The notes: generated by a model from the letters alone, not told the origin. 64,000 bases of DNA from Albidovulum inexpectatum (GCF_002927635.1 NZ_PRDS01000001.1:558001-622000); one strand, 5' to 3'. Counted from the stretch's first letter, positions 19,580-29,863 are shown. Numbers and translations: made by a program.

Positions 19580-19956
19580 TCCGCAATCGGATCGCCGGTG
19601 GTTCGCCCTTCGAGGACCGTTTGGGATATTCCCGTGCGGTCGTGCAGGGCGATTGGTGTTTCGTTGCCGGGACGACGGGTGCGGACCCAGAGAGCGGGGA
19701 TTTTCCCGCATCCGCGCGCGTGCAGGCACGCAACGCACTGGACCGGATTGCCAAGGCACTGACCGAGGCCGGTTTTGCGATGCAGGACGTGGTTCGAGCA
19801 ACATATATCCTGTCCGATCGGTCCCATATTGACGACGTCGCGCCTGAACTTCGCGCAACATTCGGCGCGATCAGGCCCGCGGCAACGATGATCGTCGCGG
19901 GACTGATCGATCCGGCCATGAAGATCGAGATCGAGGTGACGGCATTTCAGGGATGA
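19576..19956 (+). CDS. Rid-family (YjgF-like) protein lacking the key arginine
   Basis: 126 residues with the chorismate mutase-like Rid fold: VAGTTGAD, the QARNALDRI helix and the terminal KIEIEVTAF strand. Canonical RidA deaminates reactive enamines using an Arg in the penultimate loop (VARLPKD in E. coli, from memory). Here the aligned segment is VAGLIDPAM, without Arg, so it belongs to a Rid subgroup of unknown activity rather than RidA proper. It overlaps rdgB by four bases and hemW by four, in the middle of a housekeeping operon. Confidence 0.85.
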   Translation: MIRNRIAGGSPFEDRLGYSRAVVQGDWCFVAGTTGADPESGDFPASARVQARNALDRIAKALTEAGFAMQDVVRATYILSDRSHIDDVAPELRATFGAIRPAATMIVAGLIDPAMKIEIEVTAFQG

Positions 19957-21110
19957 ACGAAGATTGGCGTCACGGCGGTTTCGGTCTGTACCTGCACTGG
20001 CCGTTCTGCGCCTCGAAATGTCCGTATTGCGATTTCAACAGCCACGTCGCGGCGCACATCGATCAGTCGCGCTGGAAGGCGGCGTATCTTTCCGAGATCG
20101 ATCGTCTTGCCGAGGAAACCGGACCGCGGGTTCTGAACACGGTGTTCCTTGGCGGTGGTACGCCGTCACTGATGGATCCGGAACTGGTTGATGCGATCCT
20201 TGGGCGCATTCGGGCGCGATGGCCCGTGGCGAACGATCTGGAAGTGACTCTGGAGGCCAATCCGGGATCGGTCGAAGCGGGGCGGTTCCGGGCCTATGCG
20301 CAGGCGGGCGTGAATCGGGTTTCGTTGGGAATCCAGGCGCTCAACGACGAGGATCTGCGGCGACTGGGCCGGCTTCACAGCGCAAGCGAGGCGCGCGGGG
20401 CGTTCGAGATCGCGAGGTCGGCCTTCGCGCGTGTGAGTTTCGATCTGATCTATGCGCGGCAATACCAGGATCTGGCCGCATGGGAGCAGGAACTGAGAGA
20501 AGCGGCCTTGATGGCGGTCGATCATCTGTCGGTCTATCAGCTGACGATCGAAGAGGGTACAGCCTTTGGGGCGCGTCATGCGGCCGGAGGGTTGAAAGGC
20601 TTGCCGGATGACGAGCTTTCGGCAGATATGTATCTGAAAACAAACGAACTTCTTGAAGAACTTGGCATGCCGGCCTACGAGATATCAAACCATGCCCGAC
20701 CGGGCGCAGAGAGCCGGCACAACCTGATATACTGGCGCTATGGGGATTATGGCGGCATCGGCCCCGGGGCGCATGGGCGGTTGACGATCGATGGCACGCG
20801 GTATGGAACGGACACGCCGTTGCAGCCGGATCGATGGCTGAACCAGGTCGAGACGACCGGATCGGGTGAACGTTCCAGGCAGCCAATCCCGGATTTGGAT
20901 CAGGCGGGCGAATATCTGATGATGGGCCTTCGCCTGATCGAGGGGATCGACATGGACCGCTTTGCGCGTCTTTCCGGACAGCCATTGTCCGGGTCCAAAA
21001 TCGATCGTCTGGTCGATCTGGGCATGGTCGAAGTCGAAGGGTCGCGCCTGCGCGCAACCCGAAGTGGCAGGCCGGTTCTGAATGCATTGATACGGGAATT
21101 GCTGCCGTGA
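19953..21110 (+). CDS. hemW: Radical SAM heme chaperone HemW
   Basis: 385 residues. Related to HemN but thought to deliver heme to target proteins rather than oxidise coproporphyrinogen. The radical SAM cluster cysteines are Cys19, Cys23 and Cys26 (C-x3-C-x2-C in FCASKCPYCDF), and the GGGTPS SAM-binding motif follows near residue 67. The HemN-type C-terminal domain is present. The ATGA overlap with the Rid gene places it in the rph operon. Confidence 0.92.
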   Translation: MNEDWRHGGFGLYLHWPFCASKCPYCDFNSHVAAHIDQSRWKAAYLSEIDRLAEETGPRVLNTVFLGGGTPSLMDPELVDAILGRIRARWPVANDLEVTLEANPGSVEAGRFRAYAQAGVNRVSLGIQALNDEDLRRLGRLHSASEARGAFEIARSAFARVSFDLIYARQYQDLAAWEQELREAALMAVDHLSVYQLTIEEGTAFGARHAAGGLKGLPDDELSADMYLKTNELLEELGMPAYEISNHARPGAESRHNLIYWRYGDYGGIGPGAHGRLTIDGTRYGTDTPLQPDRWLNQVETTGSGERSRQPIPDLDQAGEYLMMGLRLIEGIDMDRFARLSGQPLSGSKIDRLVDLGMVEVEGSRLRATRSGRPVLNALIRELLP

Positions 21111-21463
21111 TGCGCCCGGTCTGGACGGTCGGCGGCCTTGTGGCGCTCGCACTGGGTCTGGCCGGGATCGCCCTGCCCCTGCTGCCGACCGTGCCCTTCC
21201 TGCTGCTGGCGGCCCTTTGCTTTGCGCGGGGGTCAGAATATCTGCATGACTGGCTGCTGACGCACCCCCGTCTGGGCCCGCCGATCCACGACTGGCAAGA
21301 ACGCGGGGCCGTTTCGCGGCGCGCCAAATGGGCTGCGACGCTGTTCATGTTGATCGCCATTGCAGTGCCCGCGGCGATTGGCGTCGCGCTGTGGATCACG
21401 ATCGTGCAAGGCGCCACGCTTGGCGCCGTCGCGCTGTTTCTGTGGTCCCGGCCAGAGCCCTAG
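21110..21463 (+). CDS. YbaN/DUF454 family membrane protein
   Basis: 117 residues with an N-terminal helix pair (GLVALALGLAGIALPLLPTVPF), the conserved ARGSEYLHDWLLTHPRLGPPIHDW segment and two further helices at the C-terminus: an inner-membrane protein of the DUF454 family, function unknown. The ATG shares one base with the hemW stop; a GTG one codon earlier is an alternative. The last gene of the rph operon, it ends tail-to-tail with parB, the two stops overlapping. Confidence 0.85.
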   Translation: MRPVWTVGGLVALALGLAGIALPLLPTVPFLLLAALCFARGSEYLHDWLLTHPRLGPPIHDWQERGAVSRRAKWAATLFMLIAIAVPAAIGVALWITIVQGATLGAVALFLWSRPEP

Positions 21464-22344
21464 CGCGTCTGGCCCAGGATCTGGCAAAGCTGGTCCAGCT
21501 CATCCAGTGTGCGATAGGTGATCGTGACCTGTCCGCCCTGCTCTCCCTTGTGGTCGATGACGACCTTCATCCGGAGATTGGCCGAAAGATCCTGCTCGAG
21601 CATTCGGGTATCGGCATCTTTCTCGGGCCTGGGTCGAGCCGAACGATCGGGCGCGGGGCGTGTCTTGGCCAGCCGCTCGGTCTCGCGCACGGAAAGACCC
21701 TTGGCGATGACCTGACGCGCCAGGCCGACGGGATCGTCCGCGGTGATCAGGGCACGCGCATGACCCGCGGAGAGTTTGCCCTCTTTCAGCCAAGCCTGGA
21801 CCTCTTCGGGAAGGTTCAGAAGGCGCAGAAGGTTGGCAATGTGGCTGCGGCTCTTCGACAGGGCTTCGGCCAGCTTTTCCTGCGTGTGACCAAAGCGATC
21901 CATCAGCTGCCGATACCCCAGAGCCTCTTCGATCGGGTTCAGGTCGGCCCGCTGGATGTTTTCGATGATCGCGACTTCCAGCACTTCGGTATCGCTGAAG
22001 TCGCGCACGATCGCGGGAACTTCGTGCAGCTGTGCCATCTGGGCGGCCCGCCACCGCCGCTCGCCCGCGACGATTTCGTAATTGTCCGGATTTCTGGGGC
22101 TCTTGCGAACGATCAGTGGCTGGATGATCCCCTTTTCACGGATCGACGCGGCCAATTCCTCAAGCGATTCAGGCGAAAAATGTCGCCGCGGCTGATCCGG
22201 GTTCGGCTCGAGCCGTTCGATCGGAATGCGCAGGTCGGCGCGACGGGAAGCGGATTTTCCCAAATCGTCGTCCCGATCGAGATTCACATCCGCCATCAGC
22301 GCCGACAGACCACGGCCCAATCCCCTGCGTTCGTTCTTTGCCAT
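21460..22344 (-). CDS. parB: Chromosome partitioning protein ParB
   Basis: 294 residues. A CTP-dependent DNA clamp that loads at parS and spreads to segregate the origin. The N-terminal basic motif RGLGRGLSALM is present. The ParB/Srx domain includes GERRWRAA (about residue 95), the helix-turn-helix SRSHIANLLRLL binds parS, and a C-terminal dimerisation domain closes the protein. I start at MAKNERRG. It follows parA by 11 bases on the same strand, and two perfect parS sites lie 1.4-3.3 kb upstream. Confidence 0.96.
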   Translation of the reverse strand: MAKNERRGLGRGLSALMADVNLDRDDDLGKSASRRADLRIPIERLEPNPDQPRRHFSPESLEELAASIREKGIIQPLIVRKSPRNPDNYEIVAGERRWRAAQMAQLHEVPAIVRDFSDTEVLEVAIIENIQRADLNPIEEALGYRQLMDRFGHTQEKLAEALSKSRSHIANLLRLLNLPEEVQAWLKEGKLSAGHARALITADDPVGLARQVIAKGLSVRETERLAKTRPAPDRSARPRPEKDADTRMLEQDLSANLRMKVVIDHKGEQGGQVTITYRTLDELDQLCQILGQTR

Positions 22345-22355
22345 GTCGTCCCCAA

Positions 22356-23169
<814 letters not shown>

Positions 23170-23177
<8 letters not shown>

Positions 23178-23793
23178 GAGAAATACCTCCGATTTTCAGA
23201 ATGGTGGCGTCCGGTTCGGTGACGCTGGGCTGGTTCTGATATGAAAACCGCCATTTTTCAAGCGCCTGCCTCAGCTCTTCCTGCCAGCGTGCGCCCTTGG
23301 GAAAAACAGCGACCCCGTCAGGTGCCATATGGCGTTGGGCAAATTCAAGTAGCTTGGGAAGAGGCGCCAGGGCCCGGGCGCTGAGCACGTCGGCCCCAAG
23401 GGGCGCGATATTCTCAATCCGCTGCGCTTCGATTCGCAGGTCCAGCCCAAGTTCGCGCGCCACTGTCGCGAGGAATGCTGACTTTCTGAGATCAGCCTCG
23501 ACCAACGTCACTTTGAGATCAGGACGTTCGTCCACGGCCAGAATTGCAACGATCATGCCAGGCAATCCCGCGCCACTGCCCAGATCGACCCAGTTTCCGG
23601 TCGCGTCGGGAACACTATCGAAGACCTGAATCGAATCGCGAATGTGGCGCTCTTGAATCTCGGTGATGGTCGAACGGCCGATCAGGTTTATCCGAGAGGT
23701 CCACTTGCGCAAAAGATCTTCGTAACGACGAAGGCGTTCGAATGTTTCACGTGAAACATCCCGTCCCCTGATCTGACAATGGATCGCGGTCAT
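23170..23793 (-). CDS. rsmG: 16S rRNA m7G527 methyltransferase (GidB)
   Basis: 207 residues. SAM-dependent methylation of G527 in 16S rRNA; its loss classically gives low-level streptomycin resistance. The SAM loop [10 protein letters not shown] lies near residue 70. The sequence [10 protein letters not shown] near the N-terminus is encoded by a perfect parS palindrome, so this stretch of protein is constrained by centromere function. It overlaps mnmG by four bases (ATGA) and parA by eight. Confidence 0.94.
23743..23758. promoter_or_regulatory. parS: Perfect parS site inside rsmG
   Basis: TGTTTCACGTGAAACA, a perfect 16-base palindrome identical to the conserved bacterial chromosomal parS sequence. 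It is read in frame by rsmG as VSRETF. About 5.1 kb from oriC and 0.6 kb from parA. Confidence 0.93.
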
Positions 23794-25655
23794 CCCGCTG
23801 CCTGTCGTCTTTCAGCCTTGCGCAAGGCGGCAAGGATCAGCGTCAGTGCCGCCGGCGTCATGCCCTCGACCCGAGCCGCCTGGGCCAGGGTTTCGGGTCG
23901 AGCGCGTCCAAGCTTTTCTTTCAGCTCGTTTGAAAGCCCCGACAATGCGCCATAATCGAAATCGGCGGGAATTTCGTGGGATTCATCCCGCTGAAGAGCC
24001 TCGATATCCGCCCGCTGGCGCTCGATATAGGTTGCATAAGTCGCGTCGCGCTTCAGTTGAGCGGCAATCTGGGGGTCAATTTCCGAAAGTTCCGCCTTGG
24101 CTTGTTGCAATTGGACCATGTCGACATCCGGGAATCCAAGCAAAACATAGCCATTCCGACGCTGGCCATCCTGTGAGACGTTGATGCCGATCTGTGCAGC
24201 CTCGCGTGGCGTCAGGTTGAAACTCTCAAGCAGTTCGCGCCCGCGCTCCAGCGCCTCCATCTTTTGTTCGAAACGGCGTTTGCGTTCGTCCGATACGCCG
24301 CCAAGCGAGATCGCGATCGGGGTCAATCGCTGATCTGCATTATCCGCACGCAGCGAGAGCCGAAATTCCGCGCGCGAGGTAAACATGCGGTACGGCTCTG
24401 ATACACCCCGTGTCACGAGATCGTCGATCATTACGCCGATATAGCTGTCCGATCTGGAGAAAATGACGGGCGCGCGTTCCAGCGCAGACAGTGCCGCGTT
24501 CATTCCCGCAACAAGGCCCTGTGCTGCGGCCTCTTCATATCCTGTGGTGCCATTGACCTGACCCGCAAGATACAGACCCGACTGGGCGCGCAACTCCAGC
24601 GTGGACCTCAGCGAACGGGGATCAACATAATCATATTCGATCGCATAACCAGGCTGCAGGATCCGCACGTCCTCCAGCCCCACGATCGAGCGGACGTAAG
24701 ACTCCTGCACCTCCACGGGCAGCGAAGTGGAAATTCCGTTGGGATACACGGTGTCGTCGTCCAGGCCTTCGGGTTCAAGAAAGACCTGGTGCGATGTCTT
24801 GTCGGCGAACCGGACGATCTTGTCTTCTATGGATGGACAATATCGTGGGCCGACGCCTTCGATATGTCCCCCATACATCGCTGACCGCGAAAGGTTGGCG
24901 CGGATGATTTCGTGGGTTCTTTCATTCGTGTAGGTAATTCCGCAGGAAATCTGACGCTGAAACGGTCGGTCATGCAGAAACGAAAAAAGGACCGGGTCAT
25001 CGTCCGCTGGCTGAAATTCCAGCCGATCCCAGTCGATCGTCCGCCCGTCCAGGCGCGGCGGCGTCCCCGTCTTCAGCCGACCCAATGTCAGCCCCATATC
25101 CGAGATACGCTCTGCCAGCCTGACCGACGGCTTGTCGCCCATCCGGCCTCCGGGACGCTTCTCGTCGCCAATATGAATGATGCCACGCAGGAAAGTGCCC
25201 GTGGTCAGGATAACCGCATGGGATTCAATTTCTGAACCATCCTGCAGGATGACGCCAGAAACGCGGCCCTCCCGGAACAGAAGGTCCGTGGTTTCGCCCT
25301 CGATGATCGTCAGATTGGGTTGTGCTTCGCTTATCGCAAGCATGGTTTCACGGTAAATCCGGCGGTCAGCCTGGGTCCGCGGCCCCTGAACTGCCGGCCC
25401 CTTTCGCCTGTTCAACAGACGGAACTGAATGCCAGCATGGTCAGCGACGCGGCCCATGACACCATCCATGGCGTCGATCTCGCGCACCAGGTGGCCCTTT
25501 CCCAGGCCACCGATAGCCGGATTGCAGGACATCACACCAATCGTGTCACGCCGTAGCGTCACAAGCGCAGTGCGCGCACCCAGACGCGCCGCAGCATGCG
25601 CCGCTTCGGTTCCGGCATGTCCGCCTCCGACGACGACGACATCGAAATGTTTCAC
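23790..25655 (-). CDS. mnmG: tRNA U34 carboxymethylaminomethyl synthesis enzyme MnmG (GidA)
   Basis: 621 residues. An FAD protein that, with MnmE, modifies wobble uridine U34 of tRNAs. The FAD-binding motif [13 protein letters not shown] is at the extreme N-terminus, and the GidA signature [11 protein letters not shown] is near residue 270. There is no ATG start. AAGGAG precedes two in-frame GTGs, at 25664 (overlapping the ribosome site) and 25655 (eight-base spacer), and I choose the latter. Relatives often begin MFHVKH, which would match the first GTG. The start region is built from a parS palindrome. Confidence 0.94.
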   Translation of the reverse strand: MKHFDVVVVGGGHAGTEAAHAAARLGARTALVTLRRDTIGVMSCNPAIGGLGKGHLVREIDAMDGVMGRVADHAGIQFRLLNRRKGPAVQGPRTQADRRIYRETMLAISEAQPNLTIIEGETTDLLFREGRVSGVILQDGSEIESHAVILTTGTFLRGIIHIGDEKRPGGRMGDKPSVRLAERISDMGLTLGRLKTGTPPRLDGRTIDWDRLEFQPADDDPVLFSFLHDRPFQRQISCGITYTNERTHEIIRANLSRSAMYGGHIEGVGPRYCPSIEDKIVRFADKTSHQVFLEPEGLDDDTVYPNGISTSLPVEVQESYVRSIVGLEDVRILQPGYAIEYDYVDPRSLRSTLELRAQSGLYLAGQVNGTTGYEEAAAQGLVAGMNAALSALERAPVIFSRSDSYIGVMIDDLVTRGVSEPYRMFTSRAEFRLSLRADNADQRLTPIAISLGGVSDERKRRFEQKMEALERGRELLESFNLTPREAAQIGINVSQDGQRRNGYVLLGFPDVDMVQLQQAKAELSEIDPQIAAQLKRDATYATYIERQRADIEALQRDESHEIPADFDYGALSGLSNELKEKLGRARPETLAQAARVEGMTPAALTLILAALRKAERRQAAG

Positions 25656-25663
25656 GTGAAACA
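25648..25663. promoter_or_regulatory. parS: Perfect parS site at the mnmG start
   Basis: TGTTTCACGTGAAACA, the second exact copy of the 16-base consensus. It spans the translation start of mnmG and touches its ribosome-binding site. About 3.2 kb from oriC. Confidence 0.93.
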
Positions 25664-25670
25664 CTCCTTA
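25664..25670 (-). promoter_or_regulatory. Ribosome-binding site deciding the mnmG start
   Basis: On the minus strand TAAGGAG: the TAA is the mnmE stop and AAGGAG is the Shine-Dalgarno. The spacer is eight bases to the GTG at 25655 but the motif overlaps the GTG at 25664, favouring the downstream start. Seven bases thus serve as stop codon and ribosome site next to parS. Confidence 0.7.
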
Positions 25671-26957
25671 CTTCCCTATGCAAAAGCTGGAGAAAATCTC
25701 ATCCAGCAGATGCTCGACATCCACACGCCCGACAAGCGAATCCAACGCCCGTATTGCGCGACGCAATTCGTCTGCAGCCAGCTCTATCCGCTCAGAGCCC
25801 CTCACTACCTCAAATCGCGCCGATTCCATAGCCCCCAAAGCGGTCACGATTGCGCTTCTGTGACGTTCGCGCACAACAACACCGGCGCCGGCAATTCTCC
25901 GCCCAAGGCGCGCGGCAATCAGATCGACGAGTTCCGCAATACCCTGTCCGGTCTTGCCCGAAATCGCCAGATGCCCCTCGGGCGCAATGCCCAGATCCGC
26001 CTTTCCATAGGCCACGATGTCATCTGTAAGCGGCTCCAGCATCGGAAGATCGTCGCTATCAAGCAGGAAAACCCGCAGATCCGCCGCGCGCGCCCTCTGC
26101 AGGGCACGTTCGATACCGATGCCTTCAACTGCGTCGTCGGTTTCGCGCAATCCCGCCGTGTCCAGCAATGTGACCGCAAGCCCGCCGATTTCCATACGGA
26201 CCTCGATCACGTCCCGTGTAGTGCCTGCGATCTCAGACGTAATTGCCGCCTCGCGGCCCGCCAACGCATTGAGAAGAGTAGATTTTCCGGAATTCGGCCG
26301 CCCAACGATCGCCACCTCGAAACCTTCGCGAATCCGCTCGGCGGCGCCGTAACCCGACAATTCCCGCCGAAGGTCCGTTTCGACGCGATCGATGAGCGCC
26401 AGAACCTCCGGCGTCACATCCTCGGGAACGTCCTCGTCGGCAAAATCGATCGTTGCTTCCAGCAACGCCGCCGCCCGCACCAGATCCCGGCGCCAGGCTT
26501 CCGCCCGCTCCCCCGTCGCGCCTGACAGAACCCGCAAGGCCTGCTTTCTCTGCGCTTCGGTTTCCGCATCGATCAGATCGGCAAGGCCTTCGACCTGGGC
26601 CAGATCAAGCCGCCCGTTTTCCAGCGCCCGCCGCGTGAACTCACCCGGTTCCGCCATGCGCAGGCCGGGAATTTCCGACAAGACCCGCAGAACGGCCGAC
26701 ACGGTCGCAACCGCGCCGTGCAGATGCAGCTCAGCCGCCTGTTCCCCGGTAAAGCTCTTGCCCTTCTCGAAGGTCAGAACCAACGCCTCATCCAGAACGT
26801 CGCCCTGCCATGTCAGACGCCGCAGGCTGGCACGGCGCGGCATTGGCACCGACCCCGCCAACCGTTCGACCGCCTGCCACGACGCGGGACCGGACAGACG
26901 AACTACGGCAACGCCTGCTCGTCCCCTGGCAGATGCCAGGGCAAAGATCGTGTCCAT
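25668..26957 (-). CDS. mnmE: tRNA modification GTPase MnmE (TrmE)
   Basis: 429 residues. Partner of MnmG in wobble-uridine modification. The N-terminal tetrahydrofolate-binding domain, a central helical domain and an inserted G domain are visible: [14 protein letters not shown] (G1, near residue 220), [10 protein letters not shown] (G3) and the C-terminal FCIGK, whose Cys is the family hallmark. The stop codon overlaps the mnmG ribosome site. It lies 28 bases after rho. Confidence 0.95.
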   Translation of the reverse strand: MDTIFALASARGRAGVAVVRLSGPASWQAVERLAGSVPMPRRASLRRLTWQGDVLDEALVLTFEKGKSFTGEQAAELHLHGAVATVSAVLRVLSEIPGLRMAEPGEFTRRALENGRLDLAQVEGLADLIDAETEAQRKQALRVLSGATGERAEAWRRDLVRAAALLEATIDFADEDVPEDVTPEVLALIDRVETDLRRELSGYGAAERIREGFEVAIVGRPNSGKSTLLNALAGREAAITSEIAGTTRDVIEVRMEIGGLAVTLLDTAGLRETDDAVEGIGIERALQRARAADLRVFLLDSDDLPMLEPLTDDIVAYGKADLGIAPEGHLAISGKTGQGIAELVDLIAARLGRRIAGAGVVVRERHRSAIVTALGAMESARFEVVRGSERIELAADELRRAIRALDSLVGRVDVEHLLDEIFSSFCIGK

Positions 26958-26985
26958 CCGCCTCTCCTCCGTCCCGGAAAGGATA

Positions 26986-28257
26986 TCAGGTATTCATGGA
27001 GTCGAAGAACTCGGCGTTCGTCTTCGTCTGCTTCAGCTTCGACAGCAGGAACTCGATCGCATCCGTGGTGCCCATCGGGTTCAGGATACGACGCAGGACA
27101 TACATCTTCTGCAGGTCGCCCTTCGGCACCAGCAGCTCTTCCTTGCGCGTGCCCGACTTCAGAATGTCGATCGCCGGGAAGACGCGCTTGTCGGCGACCT
27201 TGCGGTCAAGAACGATTTCGCTGTTACCCGTGCCCTTGAATTCCTCGAAGATGACCTCGTCCATCCGCGAGCCCGTGTCGATCAGCGCCGTCGCGATGAT
27301 CGTCAGCGACCCGCCCTCTTCGATATTTCGCGCCGCGCCGAAGAACCGCTTTGGTCTTTGCAGCGCATTCGCATCGACACCACCGGTCAGAACCTTGCCT
27401 GAAGAGGGCACAACGGTGTTGTAGGCACGCCCAAGTCTTGTGATCGAATCAAGAAGAATCACAACATCTCGTTTATGCTCGACCAGGCGCTTTGCCTTTT
27501 CGATCACCATCTCGGCCACGGCAACGTGTCGGGTCGCAGGTTCGTCGAAGGTCGAGGAAATGACCTCGCCTTTCACGCTGCGCTGCATGTCGGTCACTTC
27601 TTCCGGACGCTCGTCGATCAGCAGGACGATCAGGTAGCATTCCGGATGATTGATCTCGATCGACCGCGCGATGTTCTGCAACAGCACGGTCTTGCCCGTC
27701 CGCGGTGGCGCCACGATCAGCGCCCGCTGCCCCTTGCCGATCGGAGCCACCAGGTCGATGATCCGGCCCGAGCGGTCCTTCAGCGTCGGATCCTCGATCT
27801 CCATGCGCAGCCGCTCATCGGGATATAGCGGCGTCAGGTTATCGAAGGCCACCTTGTGGCGCGCCTTGTCGGGATCCTCGAAGTTGATCTTGTTGACCTT
27901 GGTCAGCGCGAAATAGCGTTCGTTGTCGTCCGGCGCCCGGATCACGCCCTCGACCGTGTCCCCGGTGCGCAGAGAGTACTGCCGGATCATGTCCGGGCTG
28001 ACATAAATGTCGTCCGGCCCTGGCAGATAGTTCGCCTCGGGCGAACGCAGGAAGCCGAACCCGTCCTGCAGGACTTCCAGCACGCCGTCTCCGCTGATCT
28101 CCCAGCCCTCCTCGGCGCGTTCCCGCAGGATCTGGAACATCATCTCGCCCTTGCGCATGGTCGAGGCGTTCTCGATCTCCAGCTCCTCGGCCATGGCCAG
28201 CAGGTCGGCGGGGCTCTTCGCCTTCAGTTCCGAAAGGTTCAGGCGTTCTTGGGTCAT
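26986..28257 (-). CDS. rho: Transcription termination factor Rho
   Basis: 423 residues. Hexameric RNA helicase that ends transcription. The N-terminal Rho domain begins [15 protein letters not shown], the cold-shock RNA-binding domain follows ([22 protein letters not shown], about 60-80), and the ATPase has Walker A APPRTGKT near residue 180 and Walker [12 protein letters not shown] start at MTQERL, four codons after an in-frame alternative. A leader of about 120 bases without a clear hairpin separates it from hemJ. Confidence 0.96.
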   Translation of the reverse strand: MTQERLNLSELKAKSPADLLAMAEELEIENASTMRKGEMMFQILRERAEEGWEISGDGVLEVLQDGFGFLRSPEANYLPGPDDIYVSPDMIRQYSLRTGDTVEGVIRAPDDNERYFALTKVNKINFEDPDKARHKVAFDNLTPLYPDERLRMEIEDPTLKDRSGRIIDLVAPIGKGQRALIVAPPRTGKTVLLQNIARSIEINHPECYLIVLLIDERPEEVTDMQRSVKGEVISSTFDEPATRHVAVAEMVIEKAKRLVEHKRDVVILLDSITRLGRAYNTVVPSSGKVLTGGVDANALQRPKRFFGAARNIEEGGSLTIIATALIDTGSRMDEVIFEEFKGTGNSEIVLDRKVADKRVFPAIDILKSGTRKEELLVPKGDLQKMYVLRRILNPMGTTDAIEFLLSKLKQTKTNAEFFDSMNT

Positions 28258-28381
28258 CGGGTCAACCACGGTCTATGCGCCCGAAGGCGGGTGTCAGATC
28301 TCGATCGGGGAGAAACCCTTGGCCGGACGGCCAGGATCAGAACCTCAATAAACCGCGCTCCGTGCCGAGTCAATTCGGCGG

Positions 28382-28831
28382 TCAGAACTTCACGATGACT
28401 GAGAACACGATCACCAGCAGGAAAAGCGTCGGCAATTCGTTCATGATGCGATAGGTCCGACCGCTGCGCGTGTTCGCGCCGCTTGCGAACTCCTTGCGCC
28501 GGTATCCCAGCCAGTGATGGAACCAGGTCATGCCCAGCACCCCGGCGGCCTTTGTCCATGGCCAGACCTCGGACCAGTCCACAATCCCCGGCGTAAAGAC
28601 CAGCATCAGGCCAAAGACCCATGTGGCGATCATTGCCGGGTTCATGATCAGCCGCAGCAGCTTGCGTTCCATTTCCTGGAACAGCTTGTCTCCTTCCGAC
28701 CCGACCGCGACCCGCTCGGCATGATAGACAAACAGCCGTGGCAGATAGAACAGCCCGGCCATCCAGGCGATCACCGACACGACATGCATCGCCTTTGTCC
28801 ACGGATAAAGATTCGCCAGCAGATCGCCCAT
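28382..28831 (-). CDS. hemJ: Protoporphyrinogen oxidase HemJ
   Basis: 149 residues with four membrane helices, of the HemJ (COG1981) family that oxidises protoporphyrinogen IX to protoporphyrin IX in heme synthesis. The conserved His16 in WTKAMHVVSVIAW and the WTKAAGVLGMTWFHHWLG segment are present. GAGGT lies upstream of the ATG. In related genomes hemE sits between hemJ and oriC (recalled); here hemJ directly abuts the origin region. Confidence 0.9.
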   Translation of the reverse strand: MGDLLANLYPWTKAMHVVSVIAWMAGLFYLPRLFVYHAERVAVGSEGDKLFQEMERKLLRLIMNPAMIATWVFGLMLVFTPGIVDWSEVWPWTKAAGVLGMTWFHHWLGYRRKEFASGANTRSGRTYRIMNELPTLFLLVIVFSVIVKF

Positions 28832-28905
28832 GCAGGTACCTCACATCACGGCCTCATCTAATTCAAATCCTTATAGAGAAAGAAGGATCTTGATGCAGTA
28901 GGCCC

Positions 28906-28969
28906 TGTGGGCAATGTGGATAACACATTTCCCCACATCCTTGTCCACAAGGGATCGATCTGTGGAAAA
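28906..28969. promoter_or_regulatory. Left DnaA-box cluster
   Basis: Boxes relative to TTATCCACA: 28906-28914 (TTGCCCACA, minus), 28915-28923 (perfect, minus), 28929-28937 (TTCCCCACA, plus), 28941-28949 (TTGTCCACA, plus) and 28961-28969 (TTTTCCACA, minus). The first two are directly adjacent. Confidence 0.85.
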
Positions 28970-28999
28970 GTCTGGGGAAAGAGTCGCGAAAATACCCTG

Positions 29000-29042
29000 A
29001 AATCTTATTTTTATTATTTACTATCAATATCTTAACAAATAA
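29000..29042. other. AT-rich DNA unwinding element
   Basis: Forty-three bases with five C and no G on the plus strand, flanked on both sides by DnaA boxes. This is the probable initial melting site. The strand asymmetry (no G) is marked. Confidence 0.82.
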
Positions 29043-29085
29043 CGCGAATGTGGGTATTTGTTGATACTGAACCGCAGACACGTCC

Positions 29086-29255
29086 TGTGGATCAGCGAAT
29101 TATCCACAGGACGGTGATTTCGGAATTCACAGAGGTACGAATCGTCCTGGAACTTTCCCGAAAGGCCCGACTTGCCCACAGCGCCCCGATCTGCGCATGT
29201 TTTGCACCGCATCAGACACAGGTTTCCGCCCCTTTTGTCCACAGGGCTATCCACA
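29086..29255. promoter_or_regulatory. Right DnaA-box cluster, running into maf
   Basis: Boxes at 29086-29094 (TGATCCACA, minus), 29100-29108 (perfect TTATCCACA, plus), 29172-29180 (TTGCCCACA, plus), 29235-29243 (TTGTCCACA, plus) and 29247-29255 (CTATCCACA, plus). The last ends on the first base of the maf start codon, so DnaA could occlude maf translation or transcription signals. Confidence 0.82.
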
Positions 29256-29863
29256 TGACCGATACGAATGCTCAGCTGGTCCTTGCGTCGGGTTCGGCCA
29301 TCCGTGCCCAGCTTCTGCGCAATGCCGGGCTTGCCATCGAAACGCATCCCGCCCACATCGACGAAGAGGCCATCCGCGCCGCGCTTCAGCATGAAAACGC
29401 CACGCCGCGCGACATCGCCGACGCCCTGGCGGAACTGAAGGCCCGCAAGATTTCGGACAAGTTTCCTGGCGCACTGGTTCTCGGCTGCGACCAGGTCCTG
29501 GATCTGGATGGACAGGTGCTGTCCAAGCCCGAAGATCCGGAAGATGCGCGGGCTCAACTGCTGGCCCTGCGCGGGCGCACCCATCGCCTGCTGTCGGCCG
29601 CCGTTGTCGCGCGCGACGGAACGCCGATATGGCGCCATGTCGGTCAGGTCCGACTGACGATGCGCGACTTCTCGGATGCCTATCTTGACGATTACCTGGC
29701 CCGCAACTGGCAAAGCATCCGCGACAGCGTCGGTTGCTACAAGCTCGAGGAAGAGGGAGTGCGGCTTTTTTCCCGCATTGACGGAGATTACTTCACCGTC
29801 CTTGGCCTGCCCTTGATCGAACTCTTGACCTGGCTGTCCGTTCGCGGCGACATCGCCTCATGA
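29255..29863 (+). CDS. maf: Maf-like nucleotide pyrophosphatase
   Basis: 202 residues. Nucleoside triphosphate pyrophosphatase of the Maf/YhdE/YceF group, hydrolysing dTTP/UTP or modified nucleotides. The N-terminal signature LASGSAIRAQLL (residues 10-21), LGCDQVLDLDGQVLSKP and the late EGVRLFSRIDGDYFTVLGLPL segment are present. The motif has Ala-Ile where Maf proteins usually have Pro-Arg. The ATG is preceded by a DnaA box. First of four overlapping genes maf-aroE-coaE-dnaQ leading right from oriC. Confidence 0.9.
   Translation: MTDTNAQLVLASGSAIRAQLLRNAGLAIETHPAHIDEEAIRAALQHENATPRDIADALAELKARKISDKFPGALVLGCDQVLDLDGQVLSKPEDPEDARAQLLALRGRTHRLLSAAVVARDGTPIWRHVGQVRLTMRDFSDAYLDDYLARNWQSIRDSVGCYKLEEEGVRLFSRIDGDYFTVLGLPLIELLTWLSVRGDIAS

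Larger units (their letters stand above)
28862..29254. other. oriC: Chromosomal replication origin (oriC)
   Basis: The only stretch over 300 bases without a gene. It contains a left DnaA-box cluster (28906-28969), a 43-base A/T tract (29000-29042) and a right cluster (29086-29255). Two boxes match TTATCCACA exactly. Base composition changes sharply against the GC-rich surroundings. Genes on both sides point away, and parA/parB/parS lie within 8 kb, as expected of an alphaproteobacterial oriC. One short in-frame ORF crosses it but has no protein-like features. Confidence 0.92.

Noticed and set aside
29048-29254. In-frame extension of maf through the origin right arm
   Set aside because: The added residues are not Maf-like and the DNA is occupied by DnaA boxes; the ATG at 29255 fits the family start.
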